From Longimicrobiales bacterium (GTDB lineage: Bacteria; Gemmatimonadota; Gemmatimonadetes; Longimicrobiales; Gaopeijiaceae), in NCBI GenBank assembly GCA_028284495.1, contig JANQRP010000020.1:1-32169 (forward strand): a stretch of 32,169 bases of DNA, given 5' to 3'. Made by a program: the position numbers and the translations under genes. The number at the start of each line of letters is the position of its first letter. The stretch's first letter is position 1. The notes under the pieces were generated by a model. That model saw only the letters and a program-made list of their open reading frames with translations. It did no database searches and was not told the DNA's origin. Below, piece by piece: positions 23,579 to 32,048 of the stretch.

Positions 23579-25015
23579 ATGAACCGGGATCTTCCGTACT
23601 CCGACATCGTCGCATCGCTCTCACACGCCCTCGACCTCACCGAGGGGCAGTCGACGGGCCACTCCATCCGCTCCTGCCTGCTGGGGATGGCCATCGCGCG
23701 CCAGCTCGGGCTGCCGCCTCAGCTCCAGTCGGACCTCTACTACGCCCTTCTGCTGAAGGACGCGGGGTGCTCCGCGAATGCGGCGCCCGTCGCCGAGGCG
23801 TTCGGATCGGACGATCACCCCGTGAAGCGTGCGCTGAAGACGACCGACTGGTCGCGGTACGTGGCCGCGGCGCGGTATGCCCTCTCGAACGCCGGGCTCG
23901 GCAAGCCGGTGTGGCGGCGCATCCGGGACGTGGTGCGTCTCGGTCGGGGCGGCGACGCCATGGCGAGGGAGTTCACGCGCATCCGATGCCACCGGGGCGC
24001 CGAGATCGCCGAGGACCTCGGGTTCTCGTCCGTCACCTCGGAGGCCATCCGGCATCTGGACGAGCACTGGGACGGGGGTGGGCATCCGGACGGCGTGGCG
24101 GGACGCGACATCCCGCTGCTCGCTCGAATCAGCTGTCTGGCCCAGACCATCGACGTGTTCCTCGTGGAGCGCGGCGTGGACGACGCGCTGACGACGGTGC
24201 GCGAGCGACGTGGCCGGTGGTTCGACCCCGAACTCGCGGACATCGTGCTCGGATGGCGAGATCGCACGGACTTCTGGGCGCGGGTGCGCGACGCCGACGC
24301 CGCGACGGATCTGGTCGGGGTGGAACCGGCGGACCGGGCGCGTACCGTGGCGCCCGACGAACTCGACGTCGTCGCCGAGGCCTATGCCGAGATCATCGAC
24401 GCGAAGAGCCCCTTCACCTACCGCCACTCGCTGGGGGTCGCCCGGATCGCGCGCGCGCTCGGAGTGCGGCGCGGCGCGGACGCCGACGGTGCGCGGCGGC
24501 TCTATCGGGCGGGGCTCCTGCATGACATCGGGAAACTCGGGATCTCGAACCGGATCCTCGACAAGCCCGCGAAGCTGACCGACGAGGAGTTCGCGCAGGT
24601 ACGCACGCACCCCCGGCACACGCTCGAGATCCTGCGACACGTGGACGCGTTCGCGGACCTCGCCAAGGTCGCGGCGTTCCATCACGAGCGACTCGACGGA
24701 CGGGGCTACCCGTGGGGGCTCCGGGGTGACGACCTGGACGAGGACTGCCGGACCCTGGCCGTGGCCGATGTCTTCGAGGCGCTCACCGCCTCGCGACCCT
24801 ACCGCGGCGCGGTGCCCGTGGGAGCGGTCCTCGAGATCATGCGCGGCGACGCCGGGTCCGCTCTGGACGCGGAGGTCGTCGGCCACCTCGAGGACTGCGT
24901 CGACGAGGACGGGGGGGTGCGGCCGGCCGTAGCCACGCACCCAGCCGGTGACGCGCGCGCACGTCCGGCGGCTCCTGCGGCCCGTGGCCCGACCCTTCTC
25001 GTCAGTCCTCCCTGA
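23579..25015 (+). CDS. Tandem HD / HD-GYP phosphodiesterase, putative c-di-GMP hydrolase
   Basis: This is a 478-residue protein without membrane segments. The C-terminal HD-GYP domain (about 265-440) is complete: YRHSLGVARIARAL, LLHDIGKLGISNRILDKP, THPRHTLEIL, AAFHHERLDGRGYPWGL and VADVFEALTASRPYR. The N-terminal half (about 1-250) is a diverged copy. GHSIRSCLLGMAIARQL and LYYALLLKDAGCSAN replace HD with KD, while HLDEHWDGGGHPDGVAG keeps a GYP-like motif. It is therefore likely sensory or structural rather than catalytic. The protein may degrade c-di-GMP, alongside the EAL protein. Its last codons overlap the end of the opposing permease gene by 14 bp. An upstream in-frame extension exists without a clear start, so the N-terminus is moderately sure. 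Confidence 0.88.
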   Translation: MNRDLPYSDIVASLSHALDLTEGQSTGHSIRSCLLGMAIARQLGLPPQLQSDLYYALLLKDAGCSANAAPVAEAFGSDDHPVKRALKTTDWSRYVAAARYALSNAGLGKPVWRRIRDVVRLGRGGDAMAREFTRIRCHRGAEIAEDLGFSSVTSEAIRHLDEHWDGGGHPDGVAGRDIPLLARISCLAQTIDVFLVERGVDDALTTVRERRGRWFDPELADIVLGWRDRTDFWARVRDADAATDLVGVEPADRARTVAPDELDVVAEAYAEIIDAKSPFTYRHSLGVARIARALGVRRGADADGARRLYRAGLLHDIGKLGISNRILDKPAKLTDEEFAQVRTHPRHTLEILRHVDAFADLAKVAAFHHERLDGRGYPWGLRGDDLDEDCRTLAVADVFEALTASRPYRGAVPVGAVLEIMRGDAGSALDAEVVGHLEDCVDEDGGVRPAVATHPAGDARARPAAPAARGPTLLVSPP

Positions 25016-27629
25016 GCACCCGCGCCGGGTCCAGACGGGCGATGCGTGAAGCGGGCACGAAGCTCGCGAGCGCGGCCAGGGCCGAGAGGACGGCGACGAC
25101 CGCGGCGAGCGTGATCGGGTCGAGGGTCCCGACGCCCCAGACGAGCGATTCGAGGAGCCGACTCGCGCCGACGGACATCAGCACGCCGAGACCCAGACCC
25201 ACGACCGCGATGGTCATCCCGGCCGACCCGATGTGGACCACCGCGCGCGACGGGCTGGCACCGAGCGCCACCCGCACGCCCAGTTCGCCCTTCCGCTCCG
25301 CGACCTCCTGGGCGACCAGCCCGTAGAGTCCGAGCCCGGTCAGGCCGAGCGCGACGGCAGCCATGGTGAGGAGGAAGGAGGCCTCGAGGCGCTGGCGCGC
25401 GAAGGCGTTGTCCACGATCTCGTTCATCGTGGCGATGCGGGCGACAGGCAGGTCGGGCGCGGCGGAGCGCATGGTCGGCACCACCGCTTCGGCGAGACCG
25501 GAGACGGAGGCGGCGGGACGGACGATCCAGTTGGGCGCGAACCAGATGTGGATGCCGGAGAAGAACCCCGCCGACATCTGAGCCGCCGCCACGTACACCG
25601 TCGGCGTCTCCCAGACGGGCTGTGATTCGCCGCCCCACCCCGCCGACTGCTGCACGTTGTCGACGATCCCGACGATCGGTGCCTCCCCGAGGCCGCCGTT
25701 CATGACGAGCACCGACCCGAGCGGCGGCTCGTCCGCGAGGTAGCGATCGACGAAGGCCTGGTTCGCGACGATGGCCGGCGCACCGTCGGCACCGTCCCGG
25801 CCGTCGAGCGCACGCCCAGCTCGTACGTCGATCCCCATCACGTCGAAGAAGCCGGAGGTGACGTACACCACGTTGGTCAGGAGCGGGTCGGTCCGGCCCG
25901 GGCGCCGGACGGGCATGTTGAGCGGCCGTTCGTAGGGCAGGGTGAGCGCGACCGCCGCGGCCGCCACCTCGGGTCGCGCGTCGAGCGCGGCCAGCGTGCG
26001 ATCGAAGAGCTCCGGGACCGCCGTCCCGTCCGCGAACCGGGCGTCGTCCAGGGAGTACTGCACCGTCAGGAGCCCATCGGCGTCGAATCCGGCGTCGAGT
26101 CCGTCGAGGTAGCCGTAGCTGCGCGCCAGGACGCCCCCGGTGAAGACGAGCACGGTCGCGAGACCGAGCTGGCCGACGAGGAGGGCGCGGCGCCCCATGT
26201 GGCGAACGCGCCCACGCACGCGCGACGACGGGCTGAGGCGTCCGCGACCGGCTCGCGCGACCCGGAGCACGGGTGCGATTCCGGCAACCAGGAGGGCGCA
26301 CGCCGTCAGCAGGGCGGCCACTGCGACCAGCGCGGGCGGCCCGGGGAGTGGCTGCCATGTGCCGAAACGGGCCTGGACCAGCGAACCGATGCCCGGGGCG
26401 GCGGCGACCAGCGCGATCGCCCCGAGGGCACCACCCACGAATCCCGTCGTGGTCGTTTCGGCGATCATCTGGCGCGCCAGCGTGGCCGTGTCCGCGCCGA
26501 GCGCCCGGCGGGTGTGGAACTCGTCCGACCGCGCGAGCGTGCGCGCCAGCTGGACTCCCGCGAGGTTCGACCATCCGATGAGGAGCATGACACCGATGCC
26601 CCCGATCAGCACTCCGAGGGGCGTCCTCGCGCTCTGCACGAGCACCTCCTCGTATGGGATCAGTCCGAACCGCTGGTCGCCGGGCCGTTCCGCCCAGTCG
26701 AAGGCCGGGGGCACCGAGGCGAGCGCGCGGTGCGCGTCGGCCGGATCGACGCCCCGCGGCAGCCGCGCGATGATCGAGTAGTTCGTGCCCGTCCCCTCGC
26801 CGGTGGTGGAGGGCTGCAGCGGCGTGTAGACGTCGGCTTCGGACGGCGCGCGGAACTCCGCCGAGAGGATGCCCACCACCCGGTGGGCCTCCCCCTTCAG
26901 GAAGATCGTGTTCCCGAGCACGTCCCGGTCGCCGCCGAAGACGTCCGTCCACATCGCATGGGAGAGGATGGCGAGCGCGGGCCCGCCGGGGACGTCCTCC
27001 GCGGCCGTGAACTCGCGGCCCGCCATGAGGTCGATCCCGAGTACGCCGAAGTAGCCGGCACCGACGCGCTGCTGGGTGACGAACGCCGCCGCGCCGTCGG
27101 CACCGAGATTGACCCCCGATCCCCACCCGGAATAGACGGCCGTGGGATACTCGGGTCCGCCGGCTCGAAGTGCCTCCCACGTCGCGCCGTCGACCGCGGT
27201 GGAAGCGGGTCGCGGAAGCGTTTCCGCGTCGTACATCGAGATACGGACGAGGCGATCCGGCTCGGGGTAGGGAAGATCTCTCCAGAGCGTCGCGTCCCCG
27301 ACCGCCCATGCCATTCCCCCGAGCGCGACCGTCAACGCCGTGGTCAGCACGAAGGTGGCCGCGTGAAGCGGGTCCCGGATCAGACCCCGCACCGCGAACC
27401 GGACGTTCCGGGCGAGTTCGTCGAGAAGCGTGAATCCGAGCGCTCGCCGCCAGCCGGCGTGCACACGCTCGGGGCTGCCGAACCGGCGGACGGCCTCGCG
27501 GCGGGCCTCCTGCGGATCCCACCCCTCGTCGATCAGATCCTCGGTCAGCCGATCGAGGTGAAACGCCGTCTCCTCGTCGAGTTCCCGTCGCGCTCCCCGC
27601 CACCGTTTCAACCACGCCCACGGATTCAT
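25002..27629 (-). CDS. Orphan MacB-like ABC permease (ADOP family) with N-terminal prefix domain
   Basis: This is an 875-residue membrane protein. The ATG at 27629 is preferred over an upstream GTG (27653) because GAGGAGGGG lies just before it. A soluble prefix domain (about 1-75: ELDEETAFHLDRLTEDLIDEGW, QEARREAVRRFGSPERV) is the hallmark of orphan duplicated permeases. Two copies of the MacB periplasmic-core plus FtsX module follow, each with a first helix and a triple-helix bundle (AATFVLTTALTVALGG; TPLGVLIGGIGVMLLIGWSN; GRRALLVGQLGLATVLVF; ending SALAALASFVPASRIARLDPARVLRED). No ATPase is encoded nearby, as usual for ADOPs. The padR gene lies 42 bp upstream on the same strand. Substrate and partner ATPase are unknown. 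Confidence 0.9.
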   Translation of the reverse strand: MNPWAWLKRWRGARRELDEETAFHLDRLTEDLIDEGWDPQEARREAVRRFGSPERVHAGWRRALGFTLLDELARNVRFAVRGLIRDPLHAATFVLTTALTVALGGMAWAVGDATLWRDLPYPEPDRLVRISMYDAETLPRPASTAVDGATWEALRAGGPEYPTAVYSGWGSGVNLGADGAAAFVTQQRVGAGYFGVLGIDLMAGREFTAAEDVPGGPALAILSHAMWTDVFGGDRDVLGNTIFLKGEAHRVVGILSAEFRAPSEADVYTPLQPSTTGEGTGTNYSIIARLPRGVDPADAHRALASVPPAFDWAERPGDQRFGLIPYEEVLVQSARTPLGVLIGGIGVMLLIGWSNLAGVQLARTLARSDEFHTRRALGADTATLARQMIAETTTTGFVGGALGAIALVAAAPGIGSLVQARFGTWQPLPGPPALVAVAALLTACALLVAGIAPVLRVARAGRGRLSPSSRVRGRVRHMGRRALLVGQLGLATVLVFTGGVLARSYGYLDGLDAGFDADGLLTVQYSLDDARFADGTAVPELFDRTLAALDARPEVAAAAVALTLPYERPLNMPVRRPGRTDPLLTNVVYVTSGFFDVMGIDVRAGRALDGRDGADGAPAIVANQAFVDRYLADEPPLGSVLVMNGGLGEAPIVGIVDNVQQSAGWGGESQPVWETPTVYVAAAQMSAGFFSGIHIWFAPNWIVRPAASVSGLAEAVVPTMRSAAPDLPVARIATMNEIVDNAFARQRLEASFLLTMAAVALGLTGLGLYGLVAQEVAERKGELGVRVALGASPSRAVVHIGSAGMTIAVVGLGLGVLMSVGASRLLESLVWGVGTLDPITLAAVVAVLSALAALASFVPASRIARLDPARVLRED

Positions 27630-27671
27630 TCCCTTCCCCTCCTCGTCGTCCACGACGCGTCCATTGTCGAC

Positions 27672-28028
27672 CTACGCTTCGCCGCCCTGCACCTCGCCGG
27701 GCTCCGCCTCGATCACGTTGAACACGGCTCGGACCATCTCCCGCCACCGCTCGAGCTCGGTCGCGAGGCGCGCTTCTCCGGCCACGGAGAGCCGGTAGAA
27801 CTTCGCTCGGCGATTGTTGTCCGACCGGCCCCACTCCGATGTCACGACACCCTTCCGCTCGAGGCGCGCGAGCGCCGGATAGAGCGACCCCTGCTCCAGA
27901 GAGAGGAGGCCCCGCGAGGTCGCCTCGATCCGCAGCAGCACCCCGTATCCGTGCGCGGGTCCGAGCGACAGGGCCTTGAGGATCAGCATGTCGAGCGTAC
28001 CGGGGAGCAACTCCCTCGAACCGAGCAT
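27672..28028 (-). CDS. PadR-family transcriptional regulator
   Basis: This is a 118-residue protein. The winged helix-turn-helix reads LLPGTLDMLILKALSLGPAH, GYGVLLRIEATSRGLLSLEQ, GSLYPALARLERKGVVTSEW, NNRRAKFYRLSVAGEARL, the standard PadR domain (GxLYPALxRLxxxG). A short C-terminal dimerisation helix follows (LERWREMVRAVFNVIEAEPG). GGAGGT sits 7 nt before the ATG. PadR proteins of this type commonly accompany orphan permeases and repress them until an effector binds. It is cotranscribed with the downstream permease, and the region upstream of it carries two inverted repeats that probably are its operators. The second permease gene diverges from the same region. Confidence 0.93.
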   Translation of the reverse strand: MLGSRELLPGTLDMLILKALSLGPAHGYGVLLRIEATSRGLLSLEQGSLYPALARLERKGVVTSEWGRSDNNRRAKFYRLSVAGEARLATELERWREMVRAVFNVIEAEPGEVQGGEA

Positions 28029-28061
28029 CGGACGACCTCCGGACGGATTCGTGCACCTCCT

Positions 28062-28099
28062 CCTAGGCTCTCTAGGGGACGTCTCCTAGTTAAGCTAGG
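28062..28099. promoter_or_regulatory. Tandem operator candidate for PadR: two CCTAG-N5-CTAGG sites
   Basis: Two perfect inverted repeats of identical design lie in the divergent promoter: CCTAG-GCTCT-CTAGG (28062-28076) and CCTAG-TTAAG-CTAGG (28085-28099). Their centres are 23 bp apart, about two helical turns. They lie 34-71 bp upstream of padR and 124-161 bp upstream of the divergent permease. Repeat symmetry, spacing and location fit a dimeric wHTH repressor bound on one DNA face. Binding is inferred. Confidence 0.75.
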
Positions 28100-28222
28100 G
28101 AAGTGACGAGGGCAAGTCGCCTGTCCGAAACCCCCGTCGCGCCCCACCCGTACGGATCGACGACGGCCGCGCCGGGACGCCGAGGTGCCGCGTGCGCCCA
28201 TCGCCAACGACGGGAGGGGGAG

Positions 28223-30661
28223 GTGGAGCACCTGCTGAAGGATGTCCGCTACGCGATTCGCGGACTCGCGAAAGCGCCGGGCACGGCGCTGGTCGCGGTC
28301 ATCGCGCTCACCCTCGGGATCGGGCTCACCAGCGTGATGTTCTCGATCGTCTACGGTGCGCTCCACCGCGGGCTCCCCTTCGAAGGCGGCGACAGGATCG
28401 TGCACATGGAGCGCGCGAACCTGTCCGAGGGCATCGAGTCGATGGAGGTGACGATCCACGACTTCGTTCACTGGCAGGAGCGACAGCGGTCGTTCGAGAC
28501 GTTCGCGGCCTTCCGGATGGGAACCGTCAACATCCGCGGCACCGAGCGGCCCGAGCGATTCGAGGGCGCGTTCGTGTCGCACGAGTTCTTCGCCGTCACC
28601 GGCGAGCAGCCGATCCTCGGCCGCACCTTCGACGCCGACGAGACGGGCCCCGGCGTACCGCTGCGTGTGGTGCTGGGTCACTCGGCCTGGGAGGGTCGAT
28701 TCGGCGCCGACCCCGGCGTCCTCAATCAGGTCGTCACGGTCAACGGAGAGCAGGGCGAGATCATCGGCGTCATGCCCGAGGGGTTCGAGTTCCCGCTCGA
28801 GGAGGAGGTCTGGGTACCCCTTCGGCTCGACCCGGTCGAGCTGCCACGCGGCACCGGTTTCACCCTCGAGGTCATCGGGAAGCTGCGTGACGGCGTCTCG
28901 ATGGATCAGGCGGGGCGGGAACTCGAGTCGATCGCCTCCGAGCTCGCGGCGGACTACCCGGAAACGAACGAGGGCGTGACCGCGAGCATGCAGCCCTACA
29001 CGAAGGAGTTCATCGGCGGCGAGGAAACGAGCGTGCTGTACGTGATGCTCGCCGCGGTCGTCTTCGTGCTCATCATCGCGTGCGCGAACGTCGCCAACCT
29101 GCTCCTCGCCCGCGCGTCCACGCGGATTCGCGACATGGCGATCCGTACCGCGATGGGTGCGAGCCGACGACGGATCATCGGCCAGGTCATGGCGGAGGCC
29201 GTGGTGCTCGCCGCGGTCGGCGTGGTGTTCGGACTGGGAGTCGCCTGGGTCGGGATCACGCTGTTCGACCGGGCCGTGGCACCGACGGACCCGCCGTTCT
29301 GGCTGGAGTTCAGGCTGGACGCACCGATCATCGCGTTCGTCGTCGGCATCGGTGTCCTCGCGGCGCTGGTGAGCGGGCTGATTCCGGCCCTGCGCGCGTC
29401 CCGCACGGACGTGAACGCGATCCTGAAGGACGAGTCACGCGGGTCGTCGAGCCTGCAGATCGGGAGGCTGTCCCGGGCCCTGGTCGTCGCGGAGGTGGCG
29501 CTCTCGATGGCGATGCTCTTCGCGTCCGGCCTGATGTTCCAGAGCTTCACGAAGGTCAACCGGATCGACCCCGGCTTCAGCACGGAGGACGTGTTCAGCG
29601 CCCGGGTCGGCGTGTTCGCCGAACGGTTCCCGGACACCGAGTCGCGGCTCCGCTTCTGGGAGGATCTGGAAGAGCGACTCGCGGCGATGCCCGGAGTTCG
29701 GTCTGCCGCGCTCGCGAGCGCGGTGCCGGGTACCGGCAACGGCATGACGTCGGTCCGCATCGGCGGCCGCAGCTACCAGGCCGACCAGGACGTCCCCCTC
29801 GCCCGCTGGGCGCTCGCGACACCGCGGTTCGCGGAGACGATGGGGTTCGGGGTCGTGGAGGGCCGCTGGTTCACCGAGCTCGACGGAGCCGGGGGTGTGC
29901 CGGTGGCGGTCGTGAACGAGAGCTTCGCGGCCACGCACTTCCCCGAGGAGGGAGCGCTCGGCCGGTTCTTCACGCCCTCGCTCACCGCCATCGGCGACGA
30001 CGGACAGCCGCGGGAGCGCGAGATCGTCGGGATCGTGCCCGACATGTACATGCAGGGCATCGGGGACAACGAGGGAGAGCCCGGCGACGGGTTCTACCTC
30101 CCGCTCGAGCAGCTCGACGCGAACTTCCTCACGCTCCTCGCGCGGACCGACGGCGACCCGCTTCGGCTGACCCCCGACGTCCGGGACGCCGTGTTCGCCG
30201 CCGATCCGGACACCCCGATCTACTGGGCCCGGACGGTCCAGCAGGCGATCGACGAGGGCCTCTGGTTCTACGGGATCTTCGGCGGCCTCTTCATGGCGTT
30301 CGGCGCCGCCGCGCTCTTCCTCAGTTCGGTCGGACTCTACGGCGTCATGGCGTTCAGCGTGAGCGCCCGCACGCAGGAGATGGGCGTCCGGATGGCGCTC
30401 GGCTCGGCGGCGGGGCAGGTACGCGGCCTCATCCTGCGCCAGGGGCTCCGGCAGATCCTCGTGGGGTCCGTCATCGGCACGGGGATCGCGCTGCTCCTCG
30501 GCCAGGGCCTGACGTTCATCCTGTTCGGGGTCACCCCGTGGGACCCGGTCACGCTCGGGGCCGTGTTCCTGCTCCTGCTCACCACCGGCATGGCGGCCAG
30601 CTTCTTCCCGGCACTCCGGGCCACGCGGGTCGATCCGGTGGTGGCGCTGCGAGCCGAGTAG
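28223..30661 (+). CDS. Orphan MacB-like ABC permease (ADOP family), second copy
   Basis: This is an 812-residue membrane protein. GTG at 28223 is chosen because GGGAGG ends 5 nt upstream and the protein then opens LLKDVRYAIRGLAKAPGTAL, the usual ADOP beginning without the prefix domain. Two MacB-core/FtsX modules follow: VAVIALTLGIGLTSVMFSIV; VMLAAVVFVLIIACANVANL then LLARASTRIRDMAIRTAMGA; the second begins near LSRALVVAEVALSMAMLFAS and ends SSVGLYGVMAFSVSARTQEM, GVRMALGSAAGQVRGLILRQ, ATRVDPVVALRAE. The R-x-x-E-M-x-V/I-R-x-A-L/M-G-A coupling-helix motif, where an ATPase would dock, occurs in both halves. It is transcribed away from padR and the other permease. No ATPase is encoded in the window. 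Confidence 0.9.
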   Translation: MEHLLKDVRYAIRGLAKAPGTALVAVIALTLGIGLTSVMFSIVYGALHRGLPFEGGDRIVHMERANLSEGIESMEVTIHDFVHWQERQRSFETFAAFRMGTVNIRGTERPERFEGAFVSHEFFAVTGEQPILGRTFDADETGPGVPLRVVLGHSAWEGRFGADPGVLNQVVTVNGEQGEIIGVMPEGFEFPLEEEVWVPLRLDPVELPRGTGFTLEVIGKLRDGVSMDQAGRELESIASELAADYPETNEGVTASMQPYTKEFIGGEETSVLYVMLAAVVFVLIIACANVANLLLARASTRIRDMAIRTAMGASRRRIIGQVMAEAVVLAAVGVVFGLGVAWVGITLFDRAVAPTDPPFWLEFRLDAPIIAFVVGIGVLAALVSGLIPALRASRTDVNAILKDESRGSSSLQIGRLSRALVVAEVALSMAMLFASGLMFQSFTKVNRIDPGFSTEDVFSARVGVFAERFPDTESRLRFWEDLEERLAAMPGVRSAALASAVPGTGNGMTSVRIGGRSYQADQDVPLARWALATPRFAETMGFGVVEGRWFTELDGAGGVPVAVVNESFAATHFPEEGALGRFFTPSLTAIGDDGQPREREIVGIVPDMYMQGIGDNEGEPGDGFYLPLEQLDANFLTLLARTDGDPLRLTPDVRDAVFAADPDTPIYWARTVQQAIDEGLWFYGIFGGLFMAFGAAALFLSSVGLYGVMAFSVSARTQEMGVRMALGSAAGQVRGLILRQGLRQILVGSVIGTGIALLLGQGLTFILFGVTPWDPVTLGAVFLLLLTTGMAASFFPALRATRVDPVVALRAE

Positions 30662-30667
30662 GACGCC

Positions 30668-30686
30668 GCGGCGCGCCCGGCGCCGC
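30668..30686. terminator. Hairpin between convergent permease and acyltransferase genes
   Basis: GCGGCGC and GCGCCGC form a perfect 7-bp stem around the 5-nt loop GCCCG. It fills the 27-bp gap between the two convergent stops (30661 and 30689), so it can act on both strands. No T-tract is present. Confidence 0.55.
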
Positions 30687-30688
30687 AC

Positions 30689-31996
30689 TCAGGCGCGGGC
30701 GAGCCGCGGGCTCATCCCGATCGCGGCCGCCCCGACGACCACGAGCCCGAGCGCGACCATGTCGCCTCGGGGGATCGGGCCACCCAGGTACCCGTGCATC
30801 GCGAGCCACGCGACGCCCAGGCAGAGCACCGTCGCACCCACGACCTGGCGGGTGCCGGACGGAACCGAGCTGCCGGTGTGGCGCGCGCCGCGCTCGAGCG
30901 GCGAGAGCACCATCGACACGGGCACGAGCAACACCATCAGGACCGCGACCCAGATCGGCCGCGAGGCCCACCACGAAGGACCGCCCGGCTCGAACCCGAG
31001 GCCGAGCCCACCGGCGTAGAACAGCGCGGTCACCACCGCGGCCATCAGCGTCATGTGCCAGAGGTACAGCGTCATGATCATGCCGTTGATGAGCACCGTC
31101 GCGGTCCAGAGCGTGGAGCGGTCGAGCGCCCGGCGGATCGGCTTCTCGACCGCGAGCAGCACCCCGAACTGAACGATGCCGAGGAAGAGCAGGGTGGCCT
31201 TGGGAGGCAGCGTGTTACTGACGACCTCGCCGGGCGAGCTGACGAGCGCCAGCGGGTAGGGGCCGTGTACGGTGACGGCATATAGCAGTGCGAAGGCGCC
31301 GCCCGCCACGGTCAGAAGCACGCCGCGGCCGCCCTGCCGCCCGTCCCGCCAGACGAAGCCGAGCTGGTGGACCGCCAGCCACACCCAGAAGTAGTTGCTC
31401 CAGCCGAGCGCTCGCATGTCCGCCGCGAAGAACGCGACGTCCGTGGCGACGGCGAGCGCCGCGAGGACCCAGAACGAGGCCATCCCGAACCGCCGCCAGG
31501 CCACGTACGCGGGTGGAGCGAGCACGACGAGCATGATGTAGATCGCGAGAAACCACGTCGGGATGAGCGACGCCCGCGATACCACCTGGACCGTGCCGGC
31601 GTCGATCCCGACCAGGAGGAGAGCCGCCGCGATCGCGCCCCACGCGACGAGCACGGCGACGAGCGGCACCGCGAGCCGGTGGAGCCGCTGAACCAGCCAC
31701 GCGGCGTACCCGTGACCCTTCCGGCGGGCGCTGTCGAGGGACATCGCGTTGGCGTAGCCGCCGACCATGAAGAAGATCGGCATCACCTGGGCCAGCCACG
31801 TCACCCCGGCGAAGATCGACCGTCCCTCGAGCAGATGGCCGGTCGCGAGCCGTCCATCGACGTACCAGCTCGTTGCGATGAGCCAGTGGCCGACGATCAC
31901 GACCGTGATCGACGCGGCCCGGAGGAAGTCGACGTACCGATTTCTGTTCTCCGGCGTTCGGGACGCCAGTTCGGACGCGCGAGCCCAGATGTTCAT
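30689..31996 (-). CDS. Acyltransferase-3 family membrane protein (OafA/YrhL-like)
   Basis: This is a 435-residue protein starting at ATG 31996; a longer frame reaches 32071. It is an integral membrane protein of about ten helices. The family opening is RYVDFLRAASITVVIVGHWL (R/D-x-x-R-A, and the conserved His in GHW). Then come MPIFFMVGGYANAMS, YAAWLVQRLHRLAVPLVAVLVAW, LIPTWFLAIYIMLVVLAP and IMTLYLWHMTLMAAV, all standard for the family. Such enzymes transfer acyl groups from the cytoplasm to sugars or lipids on the cell surface. The acceptor cannot be told here and no polysaccharide genes adjoin. It converges on the permease gene. Confidence 0.87.
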   Translation of the reverse strand: MNIWARASELASRTPENRNRYVDFLRAASITVVIVGHWLIATSWYVDGRLATGHLLEGRSIFAGVTWLAQVMPIFFMVGGYANAMSLDSARRKGHGYAAWLVQRLHRLAVPLVAVLVAWGAIAAALLLVGIDAGTVQVVSRASLIPTWFLAIYIMLVVLAPPAYVAWRRFGMASFWVLAALAVATDVAFFAADMRALGWSNYFWVWLAVHQLGFVWRDGRQGGRGVLLTVAGGAFALLYAVTVHGPYPLALVSSPGEVVSNTLPPKATLLFLGIVQFGVLLAVEKPIRRALDRSTLWTATVLINGMIMTLYLWHMTLMAAVVTALFYAGGLGLGFEPGGPSWWASRPIWVAVLMVLLVPVSMVLSPLERGARHTGSSVPSGTRQVVGATVLCLGVAWLAMHGYLGGPIPRGDMVALGLVVVGAAAIGMSPRLARA

Positions 31997-32048
31997 GCGC
32001 ACACCATGTCCCGAGTCGGTCCGATCTGTCACGCACGCAGTACACCCA

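Noticed and set aside
24799..28056. 1085-codon open frame on the minus strand in another frame of the permease/PadR region
   Set aside because: It is a frame-shifted shadow of the orphan permease and PadR genes, extremely Arg/Gly/Pro rich and without domain patterns.
29080..31077. 665-codon open frame on the plus strand, overlapping the second permease and antisense to the acyltransferase
   Set aside because: It has Arg/Pro/Gly-rich shadow composition and crosses the terminator-like hairpin and two well-supported genes.
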